Shown here: positions 47,032 through 58,733 of the stretch, piece after piece
Layout: every line of letters starts with the position of its first letter
Position numbering within the stretch: position 1 is the stretch's first letter
Assembly: GCA_010093515.1 (NCBI GenBank)
Contig: MU001688.1
Location: forward strand, 266,560 to 330,559
DNA length: 64,000 nt
Direction of reading: 5' to 3'
Source of the DNA: Lineolata rhizophorae
Taxonomy: Eukaryota > Ascomycota > Dothideomycetes > Lineolatales > Lineolataceae
Position numbers and translations under genes: made by a program
The notes under the pieces: generated by a model
What the model was told of the DNA's origin: nothing
Databases searched by the model: none
Seen by the model: the letters and a program-made list of their open reading frames with translations, nothing else

Positions 47032-47757
47032 GAATTTCCCTGCTCGCCTCATCCGTCATCGGTCCTGTCCTGGCCCGCATTCCTCCGCCTTCGTAAAGAT
47101 GTCTTGATTACTACGTGGTCTGTGAGCGTTTTATATTCCTTTGGGATTTATATCCTTAGTCAAGTTAGGTGGTCATTCCGGATTGGAATAAGAGCGGGAT
47201 TTCTTTTTCTGGCTATGAATTGGTCTCTATTAATTCCTCTTTTGCTATATGTGTCTTGGGTTTAAACGTTGGTTCTGCTAGATTTTCCTTTGTTATTAAA
47301 GGTCGGGAGTATTGGTTATATACCTAGAGGTCCTTTCAAGGACACAATCTGTAAATTAGGACTCTAGAACAACTTGAGATTCGGACAGCCAATGTCTCTT
47401 TGGGTCTTGGTAAATCACCTGGCAAATTAGAGTGCTGGATATCCATCACTATGGAAAGTCGAGTCATGAGAGAAAGTGGAGCCCCTAAACCAGATGTAGC
47501 CAGAAGCCACTCATCCGACTAGGTCCTTCCGTTGATTTTTCGTTGGGCAGGCTACCACTCCCGGGTGATCCGTTGGACAGACCGTCCCAACCACTACTGT
47601 GCTTTGCCGCCACTCAAGCTCGACTACCTAAAACCTGACCATTCCATCCAGCGCAATGCCTCGGATCTCTTCAAGCAGCCCATCCTCATAACCCAGACTC
47701 GTGCGTTAAACCCGATATGAGTCCGCTCCCTCAAGGCAGGGTAGCTAGACTATCAAA
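47032..47757. other. Convergent intergenic region, RTA1-like gene / NOT2
   Basis: About 730 bases holding both 3' ends. T-rich stretches near 47130-47300 resemble fungal 3' flanks. A 62-codon frame at 47532-47720 has no recognisable content. Confidence 0.45.
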
Positions 47758-50056
47758 TTACAAGGACGGTGCCGGCATACCGCCGTGTCGCTGGTCGAGA
47801 TGCTCGTAGTTGAGAAGGAACTCCCTCTGTAGAATAAATAGTAAGTGCTGTTCTTTTTGTTCCAAGCAGGGAGAGAATTATTGGGACTTATTCATACCCG
47901 CTCACGCCTCCAGTTGTTGACATCAAAGAAGATGTAGAGGCCACGCTCTTGCTTTTCTGACACACGAATAGGTTGGGCGATAGAGTTGTCCTTCATCATC
48001 CACTGACGCAGTTCCTTGTGCCAACGCCAGTCGCGGTTGTACCTAAAAAGTGAAGGGAGTTAATTAGATAATGCTCTTAAAATCGAACTCGGTCGAATCG
48101 CGATTCAAAACTTACAGCTCTTGTGCCGCAACCTCCTGAATGACATCACGAGGAAACTGGTAGAAGATGGCAAACAGCGTCTCATCGGCAAAGCTCGTGA
48201 TTTTCGTGTGTAATGGCGGAACGTTGTTAACGGTGTAAGCCGGAGGCAGTGTAAATTCCGGGATGACGGGTCGGCCACCTCCGGGCTCCACAAACGGCGT
48301 GCCGAACGTCGGATACAGCGGCGAGTTGCTGCGACGGGTATTAGTCGGAATAACAGTCTCGAATGGCCGTGAGTTGAAGTCATACTCGGGGCGGTTGAGA
48401 TCGAGGCCCAAGACCGTGAGGTCCTGTCCAACCGCAAGACTCGAGTGATCGTGGCTGTCGCCAGGAATCATAGCCAGCAGGCCGGCGAGGCCGAACCGAT
48501 CCAGTTCGCTCATTTGAGATAAACGCCTGCTCTCCGGATGCGCGGAAGTAATGGAGTCGACGTCTCCGCTACTAAAGTTCTGGTCCATATGCGGTTGAGG
48601 TGTAGGTTGACCAATGGGCGGTTGCTGCTGTTGTGGTTGCTGTGCGTCCTGGAAGCCCCCTCGAAAGCCGAGCTGTGAGGACTGGTTACCCGGGAAACTT
48701 GACGCTCCCAGATTACGTAGGACTCGCTGTCCTCCCTGGGAACAGGCATCAACACTCTGAAGCATAGTCTGACGCTGGCCCTTGGCCTCGGCGGGATTCG
48801 TAGAATCACTCACGCTTCGGTCGCTGTCTTGCATAGGTGGCTGATTACCGCGCATCGGGTCTGTCGGCGTTCGTGAGCCTATTCCGTAGTCTCGTAAGCC
48901 TGTCCCGCATATTTGATAGGGAAGAAACCTGCTTTACCTCCTCCGGCAGCGCTCATCCTATCGCCTAGCGATGAACCTACAGGCCGGTCAGGCACTTGTC
49001 CTCCCGCAATATGCATCCCATAATGCCGACCTTGGACAGTGCCTCCAAACCCTGCACCATTCACATTGCCACCATATGCCGCACTCTGTATCATCCCGGT
49101 GCGCCTATCATGTCCTACATCACCACCTCCCAGTCCTCCTAACGGAGGGAATTCGTCGATGTTCCCCGTTTGCGGCTGGCCGCCTCCCGATAGTTGTCCG
49201 ACACCGCCTTGCCCACCGAAACGGTAGTCGTCGACTCCGGAAAACTGCGACTGCGTTTCTTCCTGGGGCTGGGACTGGTGTTGCGACTGCTGGCCAGAAG
49301 ACTGGCCGGAGGGGGTCTGAGAGGCGCCGCCTTGACCGGGGTTACGTTGAACCGGGGTGTGCTGCGCGGCGCGCAGGCTTGGATTTGACCATATCGCTTG
49401 CGACGAAGCGTTCGGCTGCTGCGCTTGGGGAGCGCCCGAGAGGGAAGGGAATTCACTGAGGTCATCGATATTCAACTTAAATGACTCTGCTTCCTCGCCG
49501 GCACTACTTGGAGCACCCATAGTGTCAATTCCTCGGGAAAAGGTGCAGATGACTTACGAAGGGTCAAGCGAATTATGAGGCTGCGAGCCGCCTATCGTCT
49601 GGGCGAAGCTGGACAGCTGCTGCTGGTTGTTTGCTCTTGTCTGCGGGTTGGAAAGACCGGGTGCGCCGCCCATGGGGCCACCGAAGCCCCAGCCAGAGCC
49701 TGTGTTGCCTAGGTACACGTGTGAGCATCGCATGAACGGCACGTAAAGGACTCAAGCGCGGCAGGCGACTAAGGAAGGGACGTGTGGTCTCGTGATAGGT
49801 GTCCGACGCCTACCTAGTTTGCCGTTTTGCAACCTGTTGGACCCGAGAGGCGGGCCTCGGTTTGGCGCGTTCTGCTGGAACATGTTGCCCGGCATCTGGC
49901 GCAACGGCTGCGAGCCCGGACCTGGGGTTGCGAGCGTGTCAGCGATCCAGATTCCTTTCGCGGACGCGACAGAGGCGCGGCCGGGGCTGACGGCACCGCG
50001 ATGGCCGCGGACGAGGCGTGGTGGAGAGGGGGCAGCGACGAACCTGGGCGATGCAT
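47758..50056 (-). CDS. NOT2: CCR4-NOT complex subunit Not2
   Basis: Core subunit of the CCR4-NOT deadenylase/transcription complex (Cdc36 in yeast). Seven exons (minus): 50056-50044, 49921-49814, 49708-49558, 49503-48938, 48878-48116, 48042-47898 and 47826-47758; 604 residues, every junction in frame. The first exon is only 13 nt (MHRPG), joined through an intron with a GCTGAC branch site and CCCCAG acceptor. The N-terminal half is Gly/Gln-rich and disordered, with the conserved short motif DDLSEFPSLSG and a second EFPPLGG. The C-terminal NOT box is well conserved: FGLAGLLAMI, LTVLGLDLNRPE, PTFGTPFVEP, DETLFAIFYQFPRDVIQEVAAQELYNRDWRWHKE (read in parts across intron 5), IQPIRVSEKQERG-like segment, and the end LNYEHLDQRHGGM. 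The first two exons are less certain than the rest. Confidence 0.92.
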
Positions 50057-50438
50057 GGTGGAGTGGAGGAGGGTCGGCGACTCCGACTCGGCGGAAGGAG
50101 GCGGCGCGAGGGCTGAGCTGTTGTGCCGCGGCGGCGGGCAGGACGCGATTGCGGCAGGCTCGAGGTGAAAGGCGGTTGCCCGCTGCGGGTGAAGCGCATG
50201 CCAAGACGGCGATTAAGGTGCGGCTCAAGCTTTGGTTAGCGCTAGCGCGCGGTGGGTGGTGGGCGGCGGCCCCGAGGCCAGGCCCTTGCAGCACGACCTC
50301 CCCAACCATCACATCGTCAGATCTAGGCCCGCTCCAGTTCGCCGGACGCCTGCATGCGCCGTTTCTCCCCGTCTACTGTTCAGAACTTGGCGTAGTCTAC
50401 AGGGCAGGCGGGTCCGAATCCTCAGCCCGAACGCCGGT
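50057..50438. other. Intergenic region between the CoA-ligase 3' end and NOT2 start
   Basis: About 380 bases, GC-rich on the NOT2 side. It must hold the NOT2 promoter. A 186-codon frame here (49752-50312, -) partly overlaps NOT2 exon 2 and its upstream part is composition-driven. Confidence 0.4.
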
Positions 50439-52407
50439 CTAGAGCTTAGCGCCCAAATCCCTCTCCGCCCACCGCCTGATCTTCTTTTTCAGAATCTTCC
50501 CGCTGGCATTCTTTGGGATGAACTCGACAAACCTCACTCCGCCCTCCAGTCCTTTGTATCTTGCGAGTCGCCCGTTGCAAAATCGCGCCACTTCCTTCTC
50601 CGTCATGCGAGCGCCCTTGGCGAGGACGACGTATGCCCGAGGATACTCGGACCCATCGCGTCCAAACTTCACTCCGATAACTGCCGCGTCGACGATGCTG
50701 CGGTGACGAAGCAGGACCCCTTCAATTTCTGCCGGTGACACCTGAAAGCCTCTAACTTTTATCAGATCCTGCTCGTGGCGTTAGCCTAGAAGTACGTGCC
50801 GGGATTGACCTTTTACGTGGCCGTAGATTCAAGCGTCATACCTTCTTCCGGTCCACAATGTACCACAGTTTGTTCGCTGGGTCGCGATACGCCACGTCTC
50901 CTGTGTGGAAGAATCCATCCTCGTCCCAGTCTCTCCTGTTTGCCTCTTCATTGTCAAAGTAACCCTTCACCACTGTTGGGCCTCGAACGCAGAGCTCTCC
51001 GGTGACACCGTAATCCGTGATATCGTGACCGTCATCGTCGACGAGCTTGGCATCCAAGTTGGGCATAAACTGCCCGACGCTTCCCGTCGGATCTTGTTCT
51101 GGATAGTAGAGCATGGTGGCGATGCAGCTCGTCTCGCTCATACCCCACACCTGGTTGAAGGGCGTGTCATCTCGAAGGAATGCTTTTAATCGCGCCTGAG
51201 GCTCTTTATCTAAAGGTGCAGCGCCAACCCACGCAAAACGTACGCTCTGGAATGAGTACTTTGTTGATAGGGGTGAGTTTATGATTTGAATTACCATCGG
51301 AGGCACCTGTTTCCGTCCGTCAGAATTCTCTTTGTTCAAATCTATGTCAATATATCTCGCACCATATTGGCTTCCGTTATTTGGTATACTTCGATATTGC
51401 GGAGATACGGCTCCAGTTCGAATCGACGCATCACATAGGTCACGTACCCGCCACGCAGCGGGCTCGTATGGGCCCTTGGCACTATGGATACGTGGAACAT
51501 CGGGTTCGATAAAAGACGTAGGATCTGGTCCAGTACAGTGAGTTTGGCAGCAGTTAAGCCTACGTGGCAAACTTACCACGTAGTCTCGCGGCCTATACTC
51601 CATCACGAGGGTATGCTGAGCCACAAAGTTGTAATGGGACATGTCTAATGCTTTGGGCAACCCCGTCGTCCCGCTCGAGAATAACCTGGCGACACTTGTG
51701 TTCTCAGACTTCACTTTGTCATCCCAACACTCCCAGTCCACTTCTCCGTGCTGTTGCAGTGCCTCCCATGACTGGAGCCCGTCAGCGACTGGTTGGCCCC
51801 GCGAATTGAATATGAAAATTCTTGATTGCGGAATCCCGGTCGCTTTTGCTGCCGCTAAGGCGTTGGAGACTAGCTCAGGCTCAACGACGAGCATTTTAAT
51901 CTTTGCTGTCCTTACGGCATGCTCGAGCTCGTATGCTGTGTATGACGGGTTGGTGCCTGCAAAGACCCCTCCAGCGGCGACTATGCCGAGAAATACCATT
52001 GAATAGTATATCTGAGGATTTAAAAGGTCAGTATGTCCCAGATGGCCATTCAACGATCATGTTTGGAAGGCTTCGTCATTTATCCACTCACATCATTGAA
52101 CGAATGTATAGATACACACTCGCCTTTTTCAATCCCGCCTTCTTGAATCCGGCGGCGAGCTTGCGGATAATAGATTTGGCTTGCCTGGAACATATTGTTC
52201 GGTTCGGATCGGCGGCATCGATGTAGACCTTATTCAATTTGTCAGAACATACCATCCCAATAAGCAGCAAATAGCTTTAATAGAAGAAACTTGTTTCTCG
52301 TGCGGAATGCATACCGGCTTGTTTTCACCATAGGCCTGATCATCGAACATCCAAGAAAGAAGGTCTTTCGTGGGTATGTGCATGTGCTCCTGAGCTAGAA
52401 AAGGCAT
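50439..52407 (-). pseudogene. 4-coumarate:CoA-ligase-like acyl-CoA synthetase, peroxisomal, with apparent frameshift
   Basis: ANL-superfamily adenylating enzyme activating a carboxylic acid to its CoA ester; the C-terminal AKL is a PTS1 peroxisome signal. Exons (minus): 52407-52315, 52228-52092, 52011-51577, 51524-51363, 51306-50842, 50768-50439, about 540 residues. Motifs: VYIDAADPNRTI, GIVAAGGVFAGTNPSYT, the P-loop SSGTTGLPK, MFHV, RRFELEPYL, VGAAPL, VWGMSETSC, YGVTGELCVRGP, GFFHTGDVAY, RGFQVSPAEIE, and the catalytic Lys in NASGKILKK. Exon 2 (137 nt) is one base short: after GFKKAGLKK the conserved ECVSIHSFND continues in another frame (near 52114-52122), so either a base is missing in this assembly or the gene is broken. 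The P-loop is followed by ALDMSH rather than the usual G-V-x-L-SH, a second mild departure. Function otherwise looks intact. Confidence 0.82.
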
Positions 52408-53087
52408 GTTTGAAAAGACCGGTGCCAAGAGCCTGAAATAGTAAACACCAAAAGCTTATTTCCTAAGTAACGTATGGCAGAGCGGCACCCACGTTGCTCT
52501 GCTGCTGCAGTTATAAATATTCTTGCTACAGTATATGCAATGGGCCGAGGCTTAGGGCGATCAATGCTAACACTGAAAGTGCGGGGAATGAGCCGAGATC
52601 GACGTCGGCTTTTATTTCCCCAAAGCACAACATGCAGGATCTTCATGGAGAACAGCAAGATCATGCAATTGGTTGCTTGTGTGAGTAATTGACTGTTTAC
52701 TAGAAGCTTCTCAAAAGGGCGTGCAAATCGTTTTCAGAACTAGCGAGGCCGTATATATAATACGTACGGCTCCTGATGCCCCCCTTAAAGTTACATCTTC
52801 GCTCTGCATAAATAGTGTATGCATTAGAATTCCTATTTTCTCTACAACCCACTTTAGTTTTGATATTGAAGCAAAGGGACGATGACGCCTCAACTAAGGC
52901 CTATTCAAACATAGACATAAGCACCATCCATAATCCGATTAACCTCGTACGCCGGTCAAACAGAGCCACCCTACCCAACATACAAGAAGTCCCCACAAAA
53001 GGCAAACCCAATACCTGACTACAAAACCATAGACTGCCAATTCCTAGAGAGAAGTTCACTTCCTCTGCCTTGATTTCATGTTTCGCC
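52408..53087. other. Intergenic region upstream of the CoA-ligase-like gene
   Basis: About 680 bases: CoA-ligase promoter on the left, CUE1 3' end on the right. AT-richer than the genes; only short frames. Confidence 0.4.
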
Positions 53088-53826
53088 CTATGTAGCCATT
53101 CGATCCTTCTCCTCCATCTTCCGCCTCGCGGCCAGAATCATGTCCTCTCTCCGCTTGCGCAGCAATGCCTGTCGCTCGTCCTTGTTGGTGGACCAGCCCA
53201 GCCGCTGCGCCGCGCCGAACTCCGCCTCGGCTGCTGCCGGCATGGAGCCCGACGCCGCCCCTTGTTCTCGGATCTTGGCGGCGAGGTTGTAGCGCGTGAT
53301 GAGGTCGGGGTGGACGGGCGGCGGCGGCGATCTGCTCGTTGACGGCTGCGCGGGGCGCGATCGCGGCGCCGGCGCCGGCTGCGCGGGTTGGAACGAGGGC
53401 GGCGGCTGTTTGAATGGGAAGCAAAAGCAACCAGAGATTAGCAAAACCTCGAGGTCAGAAGGGTGATGGGGGTGGAGAGAACATGGAGGGAGGAGATCTT
53501 ACGGCTTCGAGGCCCCGGCCGCTCAGCACGCGCTCCGTCGTCGCCGCGATGTTGCCCCCGTTGCGCTGCAGGTCCCACATGATGTCGCGACGGTCCAGCT
53601 GGGGGAACATCTGCTGGATCTGGTCGACGTGGGCCGGGTCGACGCGGAAAGCGCCGCCGCCCGCTCCTCCCCGCCGCGACGCCACGCCGCCGCGTCCGCC
53701 GACGCCTCCGCCATTGTTGTTGCGGTCCCCTCCCGACGAGGAGGCCGAGAAGAGCCAGCGCAGCGCGAAGAAGCCGATCAGCGCGACGGCGAGGAGCTGC
53801 GGGATGTTGAGCGTCTGTTCGCTCAT
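53088..53826 (-). CDS. CUE1: Cue1-like ER ubiquitin-conjugation coupling factor
   Basis: ER membrane protein that recruits and activates the E2 Ubc7 for ER-associated degradation. Exons (minus) 53826-53503 and 53405-53088; 213 residues. The N-terminal membrane anchor is LLAVALIGFFALRWLF (about 10-27). A Gly/Arg-rich linker follows. The CUE domain at about 58-103 contains VDQIQQMFPQLDRRDIMWDL and GGNIAATTERVL, with the MFP and LL-type positions expected for ubiquitin binding. The second exon has a Pro-rich stretch, then DLITRYNLAAK and a C-terminal helical segment (GWSTNKDERQALLRKRRE) matching the Ubc7-binding region. Intron 97 nt. Start chosen because the membrane anchor is terminal; the frame is open upstream without support. 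Confidence 0.9.
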
Positions 53827-54310
53827 TTGGAATGGAGGCTGCTGGATGTGTTTGCGCTTCTGGGGGTGCTTTTTGAGGTGCTCGGGGGTTTGGTTGATTG
53901 GATTACCGCATGCGTGGAGGCGCGAACGAGAGCTGTGGCGCAGGCGGGGGGTCGGGGAGGGTGCTTTAAATGTTGAGTACGGAGAAGGAAGCGCAAATAT
54001 GAGGCAGAGCGAAGAAGCGTGGAATGCTCGCGAAAACGAAGAGCTAATTGCTCCTTGAACGAGAAAGGGCGGGTGTGCCGTCAAAGCGTGCGAGGTTGGA
54101 GGTGGAAAGCTCGCGCCGTTATGAGGATCAGCTCGGTCGGCGGAGATGAAGCGATATGCTCCGTATTGTAGGAGCCATGGCGCCAGCGTGGCGCGGTCCC
54201 GGGAGAGGCAAGAGCAAGGAGGCGCGAAGGTGGCGCTCTTGGCTCTCGGCTCCGCTTGCCGATCACGGCGCGCAGCACGCCCTCGCTTGCTTGCTCCATC
54301 AACAAGCAAG
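53827..54310. promoter_or_regulatory. Divergent promoter region, CUE1 / truncated small ORF
   Basis: About 480 bases between the CUE1 ATG and the ATG at 54311. GC-rich, pyrimidine-rich next to CUE1. No named site. Confidence 0.4.
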
Positions 54311-54409
54311 ATGTCTTACTTCAAGCAGTTCGTCACGTATATCGAATCCGAGCTCACGTCGGGCTTGAGAGCACAAATCAAGCTTGATAGAACAACTTTA
54401 AGGGGATAG
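54311..54409 (+). pseudogene. Possible 5' remnant of a truncated gene
   Basis: ATG in a strong context (AACAAGCAAGATGTC), preceded by sequence of promoter character, opens a 32-codon frame starting MSYFKQFVTYIESELTSG. After about codon 20 the composition changes abruptly from GC-rich to AT-richer and the frame closes. This looks like the first exon or N-terminus of a gene cut by a rearrangement near 54365-54370. It could equally be a chance small ORF or the first exon of an unrecognised spliced gene. No family recognised. Confidence 0.3.
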
Positions 54410-56801
54410 CTCCGCTCAAAAAAAGCACTTTAATTATCCGAGTACGACATCCTTGTCCATCGGTAAATCAAGTACATGTACCTCCCCTCCGTCAGATAAA
54501 GCGTCGTTCAGCTGTACAGGGTACTTAGTTGCTAAATTCCAGCAAGGTTGAGGGTCGGAGCTACAACGAAGTTCACAAATGTCTCTACTGATCCCCGCCC
54601 TCTGCGGCAAAGCAAAATTGGGCGGGAGGCTTAGGGGGGCAAGGCAAATTACAAACGTCTTCAGTGAATCCGAGCTCCTCCGGGAAAGGATGTTCCATTT
54701 CAACACCGCTGAACAAAGAGCGTGGACTCAATTCCGACTTGATGACGGGCAGGTTGAAGAAACACTCGATAGTGTGGGTCGCTGTCGCTAGCCTCGGCAA
54801 GGACAGGGAGTGCTTGGGTGCTTAGGTCGCCGAAGTCCGAGTGGGAGCTCTGGCACTTGTCCGCTTCGAGAAACATCTAGGTGACGTTGATGATATATCC
54901 GCCTTTCGTGCTGCCCAACTTTATCACCTGATCGCGATCCATGGGCTTTGTAGTGGCCACCACCTCCCCGCCAATGTAGATGGATTTAGTGAACTGTTTC
55001 AGAGTATAGCACTCATTCGTTTCAGGGACCTAGTAGGCGCTGGTAAAATCTAAGCATTCGCTCTCCTCACGATTGATCTAGGGCAGTGCAACATGTCGGA
55101 GATGGTGAACCGTACATAGCGTCAATTAACCGGACTTCTTACATCGACGAAAATGTACCAGCCGTTCGCTTTAGGCGCCGTGTTGACCTGGCGTTGTTTC
55201 AGAAGTCATCAGCAACACGCCGTATATTCAACGTCACTAATGGATATTCCTTGGCGCTCTTTGACTTACCATGAACTTCCTCCCATTTTAACGAAGCCTT
55301 CAATCAGCGCATCCTTCGACCTTTCCGCTGTCGATTTGATCAAAAACCTACTGCTCGAACATATCTTCGCAATTGTTGTTTTCTCCCCGTTTGACGTCCC
55401 TTAGCCTGGGAGAGGGATGAGGGGGACTCCAAAAAGAGTTAGTGTTACCCCTTCGAGTGCAGGGAGCATCTTTTCTAGAAGCTCAGGATGGAGTCCACCA
55501 AAGATGGCCTCAACCATCCGTTCGAGAAAGTCCTCGGTGGCAAAGAACAATTGCTCAAGCTGGCTATTTAAATCAGTATTTATGTCCGGTAGCGGTGGGG
55601 GATTTTCCGTAGCCGCAAGCACCCCGAAAATTCCGGCTCGGACCCCAGGGGGAATGGGGGGGCAGCTTCTTCAGCGACTGGTGCTGCAACGCCGGCGGCA
55701 ATGGCAAAGACGCAGTTAAGTAGCGGAAAGATGGGGGGGTGTCTTTGCTCGGCACATCAAAGTCTGATACGATCTTAGGGACGTCCAACGAGTTGAGCAA
55801 CGTAGAAGTCTCTAGCTCGTATATACCGCGGATCATATCTGTGCAGGCGATGTTGGAGCTGGCTTGCTTGCCATCGATCGTTGTCTGCTGGTCCATTTCG
55901 TTTATCTAGTTGTTGGTATTGTTCCGGACAAATTCGTCGAGATAATTGGCCGCGCCGCTATTACGCCAGGTGTTGAGTGGGTCCGAAAAGCTCAAGGGGC
56001 AGATTCCTTCCGCGTCGTCCTGATCTAGGCCGATGACGGTGACATCTTGCGGAGAGGGGTTGTAGTAGTAGTGCAGGTAAGAAAAGGGTTCGGCCGTGTC
56101 TCTGTTCAAGTTTGCTCGTGAGGCTTCTTTAACCCGGATAGTCATATCGAACGTAGCGTCTGACCCAAGACACTGAACGCGCAGCCATTTTGTTCGGAGC
56201 GTCTTCCTGCTGGTCTCTACTTCGCAAAGTAAAGAGGCCTTGGCAGAGTTAGTCTTCACAAGTTCATAGCAGGCGCGACTGCTCGGCACCTAAGGTTAGA
56301 ACCTGCTGATCTTAGGTGACACGATAGTGCGGGATCATGTGTAGCGCTGTTTGAACTACTTGCTCTACCCTTATTCTCAGCCTCTCAACATCTCGATCTC
56401 CGCAAATTATACATTGTAGCGTTAAATACCCGCTCTCGACTGCCGCTTTGATCGGACTTGTTGCACTACTGACCCCGTATGGTGCGCAGACAGTCCGCAA
56501 TCTCGAAGAAGTTGAATCAGGAGTTGTCGAGGACTGACAAGGGCGTAGGCGGACCCGAGCCCTTGGCCGAGGGAGCCCTACGGGGCCCGCTCGCCTATTC
56601 TCGGCGTTGTACCACAGACTCCCCGTCAACACCGCCCGAGACCTGCGCACCTGTGCCTCCCACAACGCGCACGACTTTCGGAGTTCTTCGCACGTGTCAC
56701 GCTCGGTATGTACGCATGCATCATGCGAACCGCGTGTGTTCTTCAGGGATTTCGCTTAGTTAACTCCGCGGTGGAAATCCAAATAACCCTAGATTCCCAT
56801 C
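54410..56801 (-). pseudogene. Disturbed region with coding-like minus-strand fragments
   Basis: Several minus-strand frames of 70-130 codons (54434-54706, 54585-54800, 55401-55622, 55573-55896, 55906-56289, 56312-56665) have protein-like composition, for example FFATEDFLERMVEAIFGG and FSYLHYYYNPSPQDVTV, but no single intact gene could be assembled and no family is recognised. Best read as a decayed gene or a poorly resolved multi-exon gene on the minus strand. Homology search would be decisive. Confidence 0.35.
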
Positions 56802-58587
56802 ATGAAGCACACTGCTGCTCTTGAGCGACTTCTTCACGTGCTTGACGAGAGGGATATCCCTCTAGGGCGCGACGACGTTCAATGGGCATTTGAATCGGTC
56901 AAAACACGTGATCAAGCTGCAGCTTGGGCGGACGAATACCTTTCGGACGAGACGTTGCTCACCAAAGAAGAGGCTGACCTGTCAGAACCCTCCAACCTCT
57001 CGCGTTTTGTATTTCCGTTTGATCATCTGGTTACTGATGGAGGTCGGCGGGAGACAGATACCGGCGGCTACCACAGCGAGGAGGAGCCCTGCAAAAAGGC
57101 CTCGACCACTCCGCTACCCAACGTCCAATTCTTGACGATGACTTGAGGGCAGCGGTATCGGCCCTGCAGACTTCCACAGCCGCCATCGAGAAGCAATGCG
57201 AAACGCTGCAGACTCAGAAGGAGGCCCTGGTAGCGATCAGGGCGAGCAATCGAGAGGTTCCCAGCGCGATCAGGCGCTCACGAGATACTCGCAAGAAGCA
57301 GACAGCCTCCGAGACTTCTCAACTGCGCATTGCGGTAAGTCTCAGGCATCAATTGCATGGCGTCAGTTACTATCATGTGGTTCGGCGCTCGTTGATGACG
57401 CGGATGTCCATAGATCGAAGATATAATCGATTCAGCGGGCGAGCAGAGTGCCGCTGCTCAGCGCGACGTCAAGTCGGCGACTGCAACACTCATATTCTCA
57501 GCCACGGAGCGGCTCGCCGCCGACGATGGCCGACTTGCGGCACTGGCTAAACTGGCGCCGAAGGTCGAGGCCGTGTCCGGAGGCGCCGACGACAAGTCCG
57601 TCGACCAGATGTGTCAGGCTTTGATAGCGTTCCGCGCGGCAACCATCCGGGCCTTGATTGACGTGACGTATCAAGATGAGCTCACCAAATATAAGTCGGG
57701 AGAATCGCCGTCAAATGTCGAGAACGGGTACACGGCAGAGGCAAAGGAGGCATTGAAGGGAGAACTGGAGACGCTGCATGCTGAGATAGCGTCTGTGCTG
57801 CAAATGGTCGTGGACCACGAATACCGCGGACCGATAAATAAGGAGCTGGAACGGTCGGGGGGACGAGCATCGCAGTCACAAAAGGAATGGTTGAGATACG
57901 TATGTGGCCCTCTAGACAAGTATGACCACGATGCCAGCTACTCATACTTAGAAACAGATCGTTATCATGCTAGAACACATGTCTCAACGCCTCGACACCA
58001 TGAGCGCACACGCTAAAGAACTCTCCGCCCTCCGCAAAGCCCTTACCGACATCACCGTTGTCATCGCCGCCGAGAAGGCCGCCGACGCTGCCGCCCCTCC
58101 CGCCGTTACCTCACCGTCCAAGAGCCCCGTCCTCCGCCGCGCCTCGCGCTCGCACACCTATCCGCCACCGCCGGTCCAGCACAGCATCCCGGACGCGGCT
58201 CTCCAGCTCCTGCGCCACCTCGACATCCAGCTACCGGCGCCCGGGTGTAGCCCAGACACTCTGCGCCGTTGCCTTCTTTCTGCCATCTTGGACAGGCAGG
58301 CGCGGCTGCGAGATCTGGACGCGTCGACGGAATTGACGACGGTCGAAACGCTGGCCAAGGCGTTGGGCGGCGCCGACGAGGAGCTCATGGCAATTCTAGG
58401 TGCTGCGTACGCCAATAGTGAGCACAAGGGGGTGAGGCTTGGGAGTAGGGCGCTGGAAGGGAAGATTAAAGGGTTGGATGATTCAGTGGCGGAAGTGGCA
58501 AGGGAAATGGGCGAAGTAGATGGTGAGGTGACCGAGGAAGAAGAGGTTAGAAGGGAAGAGTTTGTGGAGAGGTGGGGCAAGACGTAG
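56802..58587 (+). CDS. Coiled-coil protein of unknown function
   Basis: Exons 56802-57008, 57077-57334, 57414-57899 and 57958-58587 give 526 residues, all junctions phase 0. I do not recognise a characterised family with certainty. The N-terminus (ALERLLHVLDERDIPLGRDDVQWAFES) is helical and conserved-looking. After intron 1 comes ILDDDLRAAVSALQTSTAAIEKQ, then long charged coiled coils (CETLQTQKEALVA, ELETLHAEIASVLQMVVDHEY, MLEHMSQRLDTMSAHAKELSALR). The C-terminal third has a Pro/Ser/Arg-rich linker and a helical domain (LQLLRHLDIQLP, LDASTELTTVETLAKALGGADEELM) ending in an acidic tail. The architecture resembles cytoskeletal or augmin-type subunits; that is a guess from shape only. The first intron border is the least certain (an ACCACAG acceptor with alternatives nearby). 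Confidence 0.75.
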
Positions 58588-58733
58588 ACATTGCAATACG
58601 CAGAGAGGCCAATCGCGATGATATATATTCACAATGATTCGTATATTGAACTCGCAGGAAATATCAGATGAGCTATCGTTACCCGGGCCAGCCTAGGCAT
58701 ATATCTAACGTAAGGAGACTGTGAACGGAGAGG

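Noticed and set aside
51363-51576. Continuous reading of the CoA-ligase exon through two introns
   Set aside because: The unspliced frame is open by chance, but removing 51525-51576 and 51307-51362 restores the family sequence (MFHV, RRFELEPYL), so these are introns.
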